Below, piece after piece: positions 54,486 to 64,000 of a stretch of 64,000 bases of DNA. Both the position numbers and the translations under genes were made by a program. This stretch comes from Argyresthia goedartella (Eukaryota > Arthropoda > Insecta > Lepidoptera > Argyresthiidae), in NCBI GenBank assembly GCA_949825045.1, contig OX463814.1, positions 28,290,383-28,354,382 on the forward strand, in the 5' to 3' direction. The notes below the pieces were generated by a model that did not search any database, was not told the DNA's origin, and was given only the letters and a program-made list of their open reading frames with translations. Position 1 is the first letter of the stretch. Each line of letters begins with the position of its first letter.

Positions 54486-57400
54486 TAATCAATAGGAAGG
54501 CGAGAAAGTGTTGCGACCGCTCTATTGAGGACCGAGTCCCCCACCCTGACTTCTGCTGATCGAGGCGTGCCATCCCGACCCGTGTACAAATTGACGATCC
54601 GTCCTCGTCTCCATCTCAATGATGGCAGGTTCGCATCCTTAATCAGCACCAAATCACCGACTTGAGGGGGGCTCGTCCGGTCAGTCCACTTAAGGCGCTG
54701 CTGCAAGATGTGCAAGTACTCAAGGGACCACCGTTTCCAAAAATCTTGAGCCATCTGCTGCAACATCTGCCACCTAGTTAACCGACTTAACTTAACATCA
54801 CCGAATGGGTATTCTGGCAGGGCGTTAAGGGGCTGACCTATCAGGAAGTGACCCGGCGTCAACGCTTCCAAATCATTTGGATCCGAACTGAGCGGGCACA
54901 ACAGACGCGAGTTCAGTGTCATTTCAATTTTACAGAACAGCGTCGCAAGCTCTTCAAAGCGTAGAGAGGTCTCACCGATGATCCTCGTCAGGTGCGACTT
55001 AGCCGATTTAACCGCAGCCTCAAAAATTCCTCCCCAATGAGGACATCCCGGCGGACTGAAAACCCATTCAATCCCTCGTCGGGAGCAAGCCGTACCGATG
55101 GCGTCCTGGTTACCGTTCAGGAATTGAGTGACCTCCTGCAGATATCGCCTGGCTCCGACAAAATTTGTGCCGTTGTCCGAACGGATTAATGTCGGGAGGC
55201 CCCTTCGTGAGACGAACCGATCCAGACATGCGATAAATGCCTCCGTAGTGAGGTCACTGACCACCTCCAAGTGGACTGCCTTCGTGGCCAAGCACACGAA
55301 GACGCACAGGTATGCCTTCACTAATCTGGCGTTCCGTAGCTGTGAAGACTTGACCATGAATGGTCCCGCGAAATCCGTTCCGACACCCGCAAAGGGCCGG
55401 ATTTCGTTAACCCTATCCGAGGGCAAATCACCCATCTGGGGCTGCATCGTAGCCGCCTAGGCCCGATAAGAAGGCAGGCACCGAAATACGACGCTACGCA
55501 CTAAGCGTCTTCCCGATAGAATCCAGAACTCGCGCTGGAGAAACGCCATCAAGGCGTGGCATCCAATATGCCCATTCCGAATGTGTCGATCCTGTATCAA
55601 CAGTTCGACCAACTTCCCCTTCCTAGGGAGCAACAACGGGTGGCGAGCCGCATAATGCAGGTTGGCATTCCGCAGCCGACCTCCTACCCTCAGCAATCCT
55701 TGAGGGTCAATAAACGGGTTGAGCCGAGCCACAGCTCCCTTCAGTTGGATGCGTCCGCGTCTCAGAATGTCTAATTCGGACTTAAAGTGCACCGTCTGCA
55801 CGTTCCGTACCAATGCGAACAACGCATGGTTCCGTTCCCGTGGTGTCAGGACCGGTGTCCGCACTCGTTGCGCCTCAGAATTCCGACAATTCCGCGCAAA
55901 TCAGCAGATCCAGGCGGTCACATTGACCAGCTTGTCGAGCGAGCTGTACCGTTCCAGCAGGCTGAACTCCTCTTCCGGCTCTGGCTGCGTCGTATAGACA
56001 CCGACTGTCAAGGCGCCGTTCGCCGTGGTAACGCGTGGACTCATTGGCCAATCCGATTCGGCTTGAGTCAACCATTTTGGACCCCACCACAAGGGATGTC
56101 CAACCAACTCCGGAGCGTGACACCCACGAGACGCACAGTCTGCTGGGTTCATTTCCCCTGGAACATGTCTCCAGATTAAGGGAACCTCCGAAGTCAAAAT
56201 CTGCGAAACCCGATTCGCCACAAAAATCTCCAGCTTATGAACTGAAGCCTTCAGCCAGCATAACACGATCTGGCTGTCCATCCAAGCGTAGACCGTATCT
56301 TCCAACGCTATTGACCCACGAAGAACCGTCATCGTGTGGTTGAGCAGACGAGTCAGGAGAGCCGCTCCCGAAAGCTCTAACTTGGGAATGGTCAGGCGAG
56401 TGCGCAACGGCGCAACCTTGCTCTTGATTCCCACTCTGAGCTCAATGACCCGCCGATCGGGTCGTCCCATTTCAGCTCAGCAGACCACAATTGCTGCATA
56501 AAACACTTGAGCTGAAATGTTAGCGGGGTGATCCACCCGTTTGGATCAAATGTCCTAGCCACCGTTGAAAGGACGTTCCGTTTCGTCCAGACCTTCGGGG
56601 AGTCCAACTCGACCCGATACGAGAACATGTCTGACACCGGCTGGTACTGGACGCCTAATACCAACAACATATTTGGATTTTCCAAATTTTCAAAAATGTG
56701 GGGATCCTGCTGGTAGTTATCCGGAAGACCAGTCAGTAACTCTGGAGAGTTCGACATCCATTTCCGGAGCTCGTAACCTCCACCCCGTAAGAGCTCAACT
56801 AGCTCGTCCCGTCGAGCGAGCGCCTCCTCCACGGAATCTGCACTGGTACAGATATCGTCCACGTAGAGGTCCTGCTCCAGGATCGCTGCTCCTCTAGGGA
56901 AATTTAACCGTTCTCGATCCGCTAACTCCCGCAGAGTGCGAATCGCCAAATAAGGACTAGACCGTAGCCCGTACGTGTTGGTGTTCAGCTCGTACACCCT
57001 GATGGGCTGATCTGGGCTCTCTCGCCATAGTATCAGCTGATACCGTCTATCGTCAGGGTGAATGACCGTCTGTCTAAACATCATCCGGATGTCAGCTACA
57101 AACACAACATTGTGTCGACGGAACCGTGTGATAACATCCGCGATGTCATGATTCAACTTCGGCCCTGAATGCAAACACTGGTTCAGGTTCATGCCGTTAG
57201 ATGTTGATGCCGATCCATCGAACACTACCCATATTTTGCCCTCCGGGGTCCTCAAGACCGCGTGATGAGGCAGGAAGCAGTGGTCTTCACGCTTCCAGTC
57301 GATACCCGAAACCGACATGTGGCCGAGCGACTCGTATTCCCGCATGAAGTCGACGTACTTCTGCCGGAAAATCCCGTCACGCTTCATGCGTCGTTCCATC

Positions 57401-58191
57401 GACAGAAGCCGCGTCTCGGCTGCATGGTGTGAACTGCCCAGCGGTGGGCGATCACTCCGAAATGGAAGACGTGTGAGAAATCGACCTGACCGAAGGCGAC
57501 TAGTATTGTTCCGATAAAACTGTTTACACTCTTCTTCAACCGGGTCCAACCGGCGTACCGTAGGTGGTTCCTCCACCTCCCAAAACTTCTGTATCACCTC
57601 CGAGAGTACAGAACCGAATAAGGGACTACGAGTCGCTAGGCGTGGGGCAGCCGGCATGACCGGACCCATTACCGCATGGCCCAGTCTGGTGTTGACCGAA
57701 ACCAGACCAGTCGCCTGCAACACGTAGACACCTGGCACTAACAGGTATCCCAAGGCATCGACACCCAATAAAATGTCTACTAGGCCCGGAATATCGAACT
57801 CCGGGTCAGCCAGTGACAACCTAGCGACCAACTGTCGCACCGAGGGCGACAACCGTACGTGAGGGTGTGAGCCCATCACATTAGGCATGACTAATGCCGT
57901 GACCGTCAGATTCACCGATGAATCCACCCGTGACGAGAGAGTAATCCGACATACTCCCTTAACGGAACCGACTTCCGTGTTCCCAATTCCCCGAATGGAA
58001 TGTGGATACTCCCTTACCGTAATGCCCAACCGTCTTACAAGGTTGCACGAGACTAAGCACCCCTGGGCCCCCGAGTCCAATAGTGCTCGTGCTACACAAG
58101 ATTTGCCGTCTGAACTCCACGCTATCACCGAGGCGGTGGGGAGCATGACCGTCTGAGGAGTGGCGGCACCCTGTAAGTGGGCGGCGTGTCC
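54485..58191 (-). pseudogene. pol: Element D pol: protease, RT, RNase H, integrase, broken
   Basis: The first 584 codons (58146-56392) are open: protease LLDSGAQGCLVS (about 58080), RT with VVFDGSASTSNG, VADIRMMFRQ (motif A) and catalytic LYVDDI (about 56852-56869). Near 56400-56470 the frame changes, and about 60 codons holding the first RNase H catalytic block are missing. It resumes with KSKVAPLRT and YAWMDSQIV. TGA at 55901-55903 and TAG at 55457-55459 interrupt it, and the same frame runs on to TAG 54485. Integrase keeps GTDFAGPF, RSDNGTNFVG and HWGGIFEAAVKSAK. Its zinc motif reads CLPSY where C has CMPCY, so one metal ligand is lost. RT looks intact; RNase H and integrase do not. Confidence 0.88.
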
Positions 58192-59989
58192 CTAGCGGGA
58201 ACCCCCGCGGGATCCGAACCCGCTCAGACCTCCGTCGGCCTGGTAACTCGGCTGCTGATATGCCACCGGTGGCATATCAGACCGCATGTACATTAGGGGG
58301 TCCCAACCCGCATAATAGGCCCCTCGCTGTCCCGGTACCCGACCATACCGGACTGTGAACGGTGTGCCCGGTGGCCACCGTGGATGGAGGGGGGAGAGCG
58401 GATCCAACCTGGGGCGCTCTAGGAATGGGGGCGACATCCGACTGTTCGCCTCCCTGTTCGCCTCCCAGAGCGACGGGCAGGGTGGCGCAGAAGGTGGTGG
58501 GCTCCCAGCCTTTGCGCCACTCATAGGTGCCATCTGACACCCGCCCGTAACACGCGATGAGCCAGCGGCCCGAAGTCCTCGCTGACCCTGGATAGCGGCG
58601 ACCGAACCCCGGCTATCCCGCCTGTTACCCCCCGTGCTGCCCCCTTCCCCTCGGGGGGGGGTCCCGTCCGCGGGTACCCCAGTCACCCCGTTGGTGACTC
58701 CCGTTGCCCGGAGGGGGACTGGGTCCGGCCCTGGTTGGGCCCTGTGACCGACCAACCTGAGTCCGGCCCTGGTGACCGTCCGATGGGCCTGACCGGTTCA
58801 GGCACAACACGACGTGGTGCCTGCCACCGCAGCCCTCACAGGGGGACGCCCGTGAGCACTCGCTCAGCGGGTGCGGCCCCAAGCAACCGAAACACAATCG
58901 GTGGCGGAAGACAACCTTCCTGCGGGCAGCCACACCGAGCGCCTTAAAGTTGGCGCAACTGGTCACCTCATGACCGGCACTGTCGCAGTGCACACAGCCG
59001 TCACCCGACGGCGCGGCACTCAAACCGCCAAATTGTTTTGACCGACCACCCCCCCGTGGGGGTGGGGGGCGCGGCCCCTCCCGCATCCCCGCGGGTTGGC
59101 GCTGCACACTGGCCTCCGAATCCATGGTGTCGCCTCGCCTGCATTCACCCTCCAAAAACTCCGTTAATTGGACGAGCGTGGGCAGTTCCGAGCTACTGCC
59201 CCCATGCAGCTGTTCAAACCGACTTTGAACAGCTGCAGGCAACCGTGACAAAACCATATATAACACAATATATGACCATTGGTCTACCGGCAGACCAAGG
59301 TTCTGAAGGGCCTTAGTGGCCACCAGCACAGGGTTGAGCACCTGTACCCGGATGTCAACATCCCGGGTTACTCTTGGGATGCTGAACAGCTTCCCCAGCT
59401 GCGCATCAACCAACCGCCTTTTGTGTTGGTAGCGGTCAAACAATATGACCCGGGCAATCTCATAATTGCCCGCCGTAAGCGTTAGGTGACCGACCAACTC
59501 CTTCGGTTCACCCCGCAGTGCCATCAATAGCTGGGCCAACTTGTAGGCGCTGTCCAGGTCGTCCCGACCGTGGACCAGGCTATCGAATAAATTGATGAAT
59601 GCCGGCCACTCATCAATTGCCCCACCGAAGGCCGGAATCTCCAGGTGTGGAAGCCGTCCAACCACACTCCGCTACCCTCCCCGCGGTCATCCCGACGCGA
59701 CCGCTTAATTTTTCGCCAATGCGCGGATGCTGACCAAGCACTCCATCGCTTGGTCAGCATCCGCGCAGAGCTGCCTCACTGCAGCCACCGAGGCCTCATC
59801 CGTAAGCCCGAGGGCTTCAGCCTCGGCAGCCAGCCGACACACCTTCCCGACGCGTGTCATTGCGTCCTCCACACGCTTGAGCAGGACATCGTCCATGTCG
59901 GGTCGCTCCACATACTTGTGAGTATGGGCGAGCCATCTCATCTCCTCACGGACACCATATCGCAGTACCGTCAAGGGCGAAGGTGCCAT
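58192..59989 (-). pseudogene. gag: Element D gag, ending at an in-frame UAG
   Basis: It starts at ATG 59989 (MAPSPLTVLRYGVREEM), with a helical N-terminus to 59705. The frame is disturbed there by a 20-bp inverted repeat and resumes at 59665 with EIPAFGGAIDEWPAFINLF and YQHKRRLVDAQLGKLF. Zinc knuckles CVHCDSAGHEVTSC, CFGCLGPHPLSEC and CEGCGGRHH lie at about 58800-59000. A further frame change near 58700 leads to a Pro/Gly-rich tail (MSPPFLERPRLDPLSP) that ends at TAG 58192-58194. Pol follows in the same frame. Confidence 0.85.
59720..59767. repeat. Perfect 20-bp inverted repeat inside gag of D
   Basis: Arms 59720-59739 and 59748-59767 (TGCGCGGATGCTGACCAAGC and its exact complement) with an 8-bp loop. 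Downstream of it the gag frame stops (TAA at 59705-59707), so this looks like a local inverted-duplication mutation. Confidence 0.9.
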
Positions 59990-60149
59990 GGTTACCGATT
60001 TAATTGTTTCTGGTCCTATGCTTCACTGCCGAACTAAGCACAGCCAGATACCAGCACTTTCCCGTCAGCGCTGGGCACAGAAATTAAAACTAAGTTGTAA
60101 AACCCAAGGCAACCACTAAACAATTAAATCATAAACAATATTTAATATG

Positions 60150-62900
60150 GTCGCCCTGTGGACATACACCTTATAATATACACTCTAAATCAATTAGAGA
60201 ATGCCACCATGTGGTACAATACAAATAACACACAAAAAGTTAACAACATTTTTACTGATGTTATTCCAATCAGTAAAAGTGTTATCAGTGAATTGGATTC
60301 AGATCATTTAGGTCAATTATTTCAATTTGATTCTATTAGAGAACCTGTCATTAAAAAGAAAATTTCGTTTGTGCCAATAACTGCTGACCGGTTAGAAAGA
60401 ATGAGATACTCTTTAGCCCAGGAACTACCGTTTTTGGCTGCTGAACAGTCTCCTAATATAATGTATAACTTATTATTTGAAACCTTTATGAAACAGTACA
60501 GCGCGATATTCACTTCAAAATTGGTTGTGGTTGGTGGTTCAAACGACTTTAGTACGTGGGCTACTGCAGAGTTGCATAAACGCAGGCAAGCATTGTATGC
60601 ATTGTATGAGGAACGACGGTTCAACATGAGTGACGAATTTAAAGAACAAGTAAAACAGTTCTCCAAACAATTTAAATTAGACTGTCATACAGCTAAACGT
60701 AATTTTCTGAGTAGTAAAATTAAGAATAGTTCCGATGTTATAAAAACGACTTGGAAAATAATGAGGAGGCCGGTCGTAGTAAAAAAGCGAGTCACGATTA
60801 CGAACTAAAAATCAATGGACAGCTTGCGAGTTCTAGCTTAGAAGTTTCAACTGAATTTGAATCGTTTTTTACTAATGCACCGGCTTCCACGACTAAGTAT
60901 TTAAATTCGTCACCTTTGTCTGCTGTTGCAATATTAAAAGATAATGTCTCAGAGTGTGCTTCATACTTGAATTTTAAGCACGTCACAAGTTCAGATGTCG
61001 TAAAGGCATTTAAATTGATAAATGTTAAGAAAACGAATGATCTTTGGGGACTCTCTGTTCACGTCGTTAAATCCCTGATCGAATTAATTGCACCTGACCT
61101 AGCGGTCATTTTCAACAATTGTATAGACTGCGGTGAATTTCCTGATTTAATGAAACAAAGTAAGATAATTCCCCTCTTCAAAGCAGGTAGTACTCAAGAC
61201 CCCACCAATTTCAGACCTATATCAATACTACCAACTTTTAGTAAAATTTTTGAGAAATTAATCTTATCACAGCTATTACATCATTTTGAATCAAATAAGC
61301 TAATGCATAACAAACAGTTTGGATTCACTCGCGGTCGTTCAACAACAGATGCCGGAATTCAGTTCATTGAAAGTATTTTTGATGCCTGGGAAGAGTCACA
61401 AGATGCCCTAGGCATTTATTGTGACTTATCTAAGGCTTTTGATTGCGTTTGTCATGAAACATTGATCAGGAAATTACATCATTATGGAGTTAGAGACACG
61501 TCATTGAATTTGTTAAAATCTTATCTGAACGGAAGAATACAAAGGGTAGACGTAAACCGAGAACGATCACCAGGATCATTGGTTTGTTTGGGCGTGCCAC
61601 AGGGCTCAATATTGGGACCCTTCCTATTCCTCATCTATATAAACGACTTACCCTATCTAGGAAGGGACTGTCATGATATGGTACTGTTTGCTGATGACAC
61701 CTCACTTATTTTTAAAACAAAGCGAAACCAACACGCTAATGATGATCACGTGAACAATACCATATCAAGAGTGGTAAATTGGTTTAATGTTAATAATTTG
61801 CTATTAAATGAGAAAAAGACTAAATGTGTTAAGTTTCTTACTACTAACGTTAAAAATAATCAGACATGTATAACAATTAAAAATGAGGAATTGGAATTGG
61901 TAACCAGCACAGTGTTTCTAGGTATAACGTTGGATTCCAAACTCCAATGGGGTCCACATATTGATATGCTATCGAACAGACTGAGCTCTGCAGCTTTTGC
62001 ATGCAGGAAAATCCGTCACTTGACAGATTTAAAAACAGCCAGATTAGTTTATTTTAGTTATTTTCATAGTATTATGTCCTACGGTATTCTGCTCTGGGGC
62101 AGTGCTGCTGACATAAATACTATTTTTGTGCTGCAGAAGCGGGCTGTTCGTGCGATTTATAAAATGAATAATAGAGATTCTCTTAGAAATAAGTTTAAAG
62201 AAGTAAATATATTGACAGTCCATAGTCAATATATTTACGAGAATATTATGTATGTCCATAAGAACATTGTTAACTTTCGAAGAAACTGTGATATACATAA
62301 CTTTAATACTAGAAACAAGGACAAACTTGCAGTGCCCACTACTCGGCTCCATAAAATAAAAAACTCGTTCAAGGGTAATTGTGTAAGATTTTACAATAAA
62401 CTCCCAAGCACTTTGACAGATCTATTAATTAATAAGTTCAAGAAATACATCAAGCAAAGGCTTATTTCTAAAGCTTACTACAGTATTAAAGAGTACATAG
62501 ACGATAAAAATGCTTGGGACTGAATTGTTCTAATTAATTGTGAGCATCCTCACTGCCAGAGTTTCTTTTACTGGACACTTGGAGGCCTTTTACACCTCCA
62601 AAGATTAATTTAATTATACAACTCTTGACTGTGGGGACCATTTACATCTCCTCTTATCATTGTATTATTGACTAAAGAGACTATACATCTCTGTTATTTA
62701 TATTTTAATTATTTTATTATGACATTTGAGACTCTTTACATCTCTCAGAAACAATAATTAAGTACTTTTTTTTTTCTGATAATATGATACAAATCATAAT
62801 ACCAAATGTTCTGTAAAAAATGAAATGAAATGACATGTGAAAGTGCCCTTGTGGCCTATTTACAGAATAAACGTTTTGAGTTTTGAGTTTTTTGAGTTTT
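60150..62900 (+). mobile_element. CR1-like LINE, 5' truncated, inserted in the leader of element D
   Basis: It begins within the C-terminal part of the endonuclease and ends in AATAAACG plus a TTTTGAG repeat tail (62874-62900). It lies on plus, opposite to D. The exact 5' junction and target duplication could not be fixed; TTATAA occurs on both sides (about 60171 and 62902) but the match is short. It must be younger than the insertion of D. Confidence 0.85.
60158..62523 (+). pseudogene. LINE reverse transcriptase, RT domain intact, one frameshift
   Basis: The end of the endonuclease (SKSVISELDSDHLGQ) and linker (60158-60770) lead to a frame change near 60757-60763. Then 590 codons are open to TGA 62521. 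RT blocks are FKAGSTQDPTNFRPIS, FGFTRGRSTTDAG, YCDLSKAFDCVCH, GVPQGSILGPFLFLIY and catalytic FADDTS (about 61687-61706). C-terminal blocks are RAVRAIYKMNNRDSL and KAYYSIKEYIDDKNAWD. It is close to the LINE at 15207-19990 and the fragment at 51715-53245, but distinct. The missing endonuclease makes this copy inactive. Confidence 0.87.
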
Positions 62901-63334
62901 ATTATAAAAAAAAACTATTTTTCTAGTAGTGGCCCCTCCGATAGGAACCACACTTCCTTTGAGGTCAGCAAAATCAGCTTAATACCCCTTAAATAGCCCG
63001 ACCCTGCTGTGTAAACCGAAATAACACTGTAGGACTATAGAACCCGATGTTCTATCGCAAGTAATACAATCTAGTTACTTCGCAGAATGACTGTTCAATC
63101 TTTTATGCTCAACAACAGTAGTTCCGACTACAATTTTATAACAACTGTTAACTAAATTGGCACTTATACTTTCACTTACCGAAAATGAACTTTAATCGTG
63201 GTATACCGACCACAGACTCATTGCCGACTTGAGCCAATCTGGGATATTCTTTTCTCCCAACTACAATGTGACAAAGGCAACCCTACCGTGAATCGATGAT
63301 TTCCCACTAGGAAACCGCGCTTCTGCTACCAAAA
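62901..63334 (-). other. Remainder of element D leader with primer-binding site
   Basis: Leader sequence between the LINE and the 5' LTR. The PBS candidate TGGTAGCAGAA (63321-63331 on plus, read on minus) is 3 bp from the LTR. It agrees over about 10 bases with the complement of initiator tRNA-Met, then diverges. The neighbouring GCGCGGTTTCC is shared with element C. Confidence 0.55.
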
Positions 63335-63893
63335 TGGTTGATTCCACGCCTCACCGAACGGCGTGGAATCCTGAGGGGTTGTGCCTTTGCCACGTGAGAG
63401 AAAAGAAGTGATGAAATTGGTTACTGACCTTGTCTCCGTAGGCAGGAAATCGAAAGCTCGATTCGAGACGGGAATACGGGAAAAGGGCACAGTTTGGGAT
63501 AGGATATGGAGTGAATCGAAACCTATCGTTGCTGCCGACGCTGTCGCCGGCGTGCTGCCTGCCGTGACCGTGGAGTCGCCGCTACCGATGCGACGATGTC
63601 CAATCAACAGGGATCACTTGGCCGCTGACGCGAATCTACTTATTTCCCGACGATGTAGATGATTAACACTCCAACCAGGCCCGACGCCTGTATTTAGTAA
63701 TTGGTACACCGAAATACCATCAATGACACGAGGCCCGAGCCTACATGTTTGTTCTCACCGACGAGAAAGACCAAGAGAAAGATTAACCTCCAATTTTACA
63801 TCTCGTTTCCGATACGAGTGACAGCTGCGGTTCTGTTTCCGTTCCGAGTCGCGCAACAAGAGGAGGTGCGTTCCGAAGCACAAATATTAAACA
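63335..63893 (-). repeat. 5' LTR of BEL element D
   Basis: 559 bp, partner of 53895-54453 with about 4 differences. Followed on plus by the target duplication TATAT and then AT-rich sequence to the window end, in which nothing was recognised. Confidence 0.92.
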
Positions 63894-64000
63894 TATATTA
63901 TATTACATACATCGTAAATGTTTCTAGACAATATCTATGTTCAATTATCGATATATCATATTACAATGTTCAAAATTATTTAAATACGGCGACTATATAT

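Larger units (their letters stand above)
53895..63893 (-). mobile_element. BEL/Pao retrotransposon D, carrying a LINE insertion
   Basis: The 559-bp LTRs (53895-54453 and 63335-63893) differ at about 4 positions. The target duplication is TATAT (53890-53894 and 63894-63898). Gag and pol lie on minus from 59989 to 54485. The leader is split by a 5'-truncated LINE in the opposite orientation (about 60150-62900). It is related to element C but has unrelated LTRs, and has no env. The ORFs at 53898-54222 and 63326-63662 lie in the LTRs and are the same text twice. Confidence 0.93.

Overview
The window looks like nuclear DNA from an insect, most probably a moth or butterfly. The evidence is an AT-rich background, a tRNA-derived SINE of the type common in Lepidoptera, hairpin and short repeats with ACTAGCTTTT/CCCGCGG tips, CR1-like LINEs with short hexamer tails, a piggyBac relic, and four BEL/Pao LTR retrotransposons. 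Species and chromosome cannot be read from the sequence. Nearly all coding capacity belongs to transposable elements. The one convincing host gene is a small two-exon gene at 13728-14243 (minus strand) for a secreted six-cysteine, defensin-like (CS-alpha-beta) peptide.

Layout. 1-3314: gag, protease and part of the reverse transcriptase (RT) of a BEL/Pao element (minus), cut by the window edge. 3743-12845: LINE fragments, hairpin or MITE-like repeats, diverged lepidopteran repeats and a SINE, with no host gene seen. 13728-14243: the defensin-like gene. 15207-19990: a nearly complete CR1-like LINE (minus), with a coiled-coil plus esterase-like ORF1 and an endonuclease-RT ORF2. 20700-36215: a three-level nest. 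An old LINE tail was split by BEL element A (20956-36145, TSD GGGGA, with an env-like region), which was itself split by BEL element B (21862-28676, TSD CTGGC). 36246-38969: a piggyBac pseudo-element between TTAA sites. 39469-40931: a mariner-like transposase relic and a LINE tail. 41610-48889: BEL element C (minus, TSD TATAC). 49281-53800: LINE pieces, including a 214-bp inverted duplication. 53895-63893: BEL element D (minus, TSD TATAT), carrying a 5'-truncated LINE in its leader.

Mechanism and age. Each BEL element encodes Gag, aspartic protease, RT, RNase H and integrase between LTRs. A also carries a baculovirus-F-like envelope region at its 3' end. All are broken by stops, frameshifts or deletions. 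The LTR pairs remain 97-99 percent alike by eye (B 1 difference in 168; A 3 in 278; D about 4 in 559; C about 13 in 545), so the insertions are fairly recent. C and D are related. Both keep an in-frame UAG exactly at the gag-pol junction, which suggests stop-codon readthrough, and both carry the same stem-loop at the polypurine tract.

All comparisons were made by reading the sequence; no database or alignment program was used. Family names rest on recognisable motifs, and percentages are hand counts.
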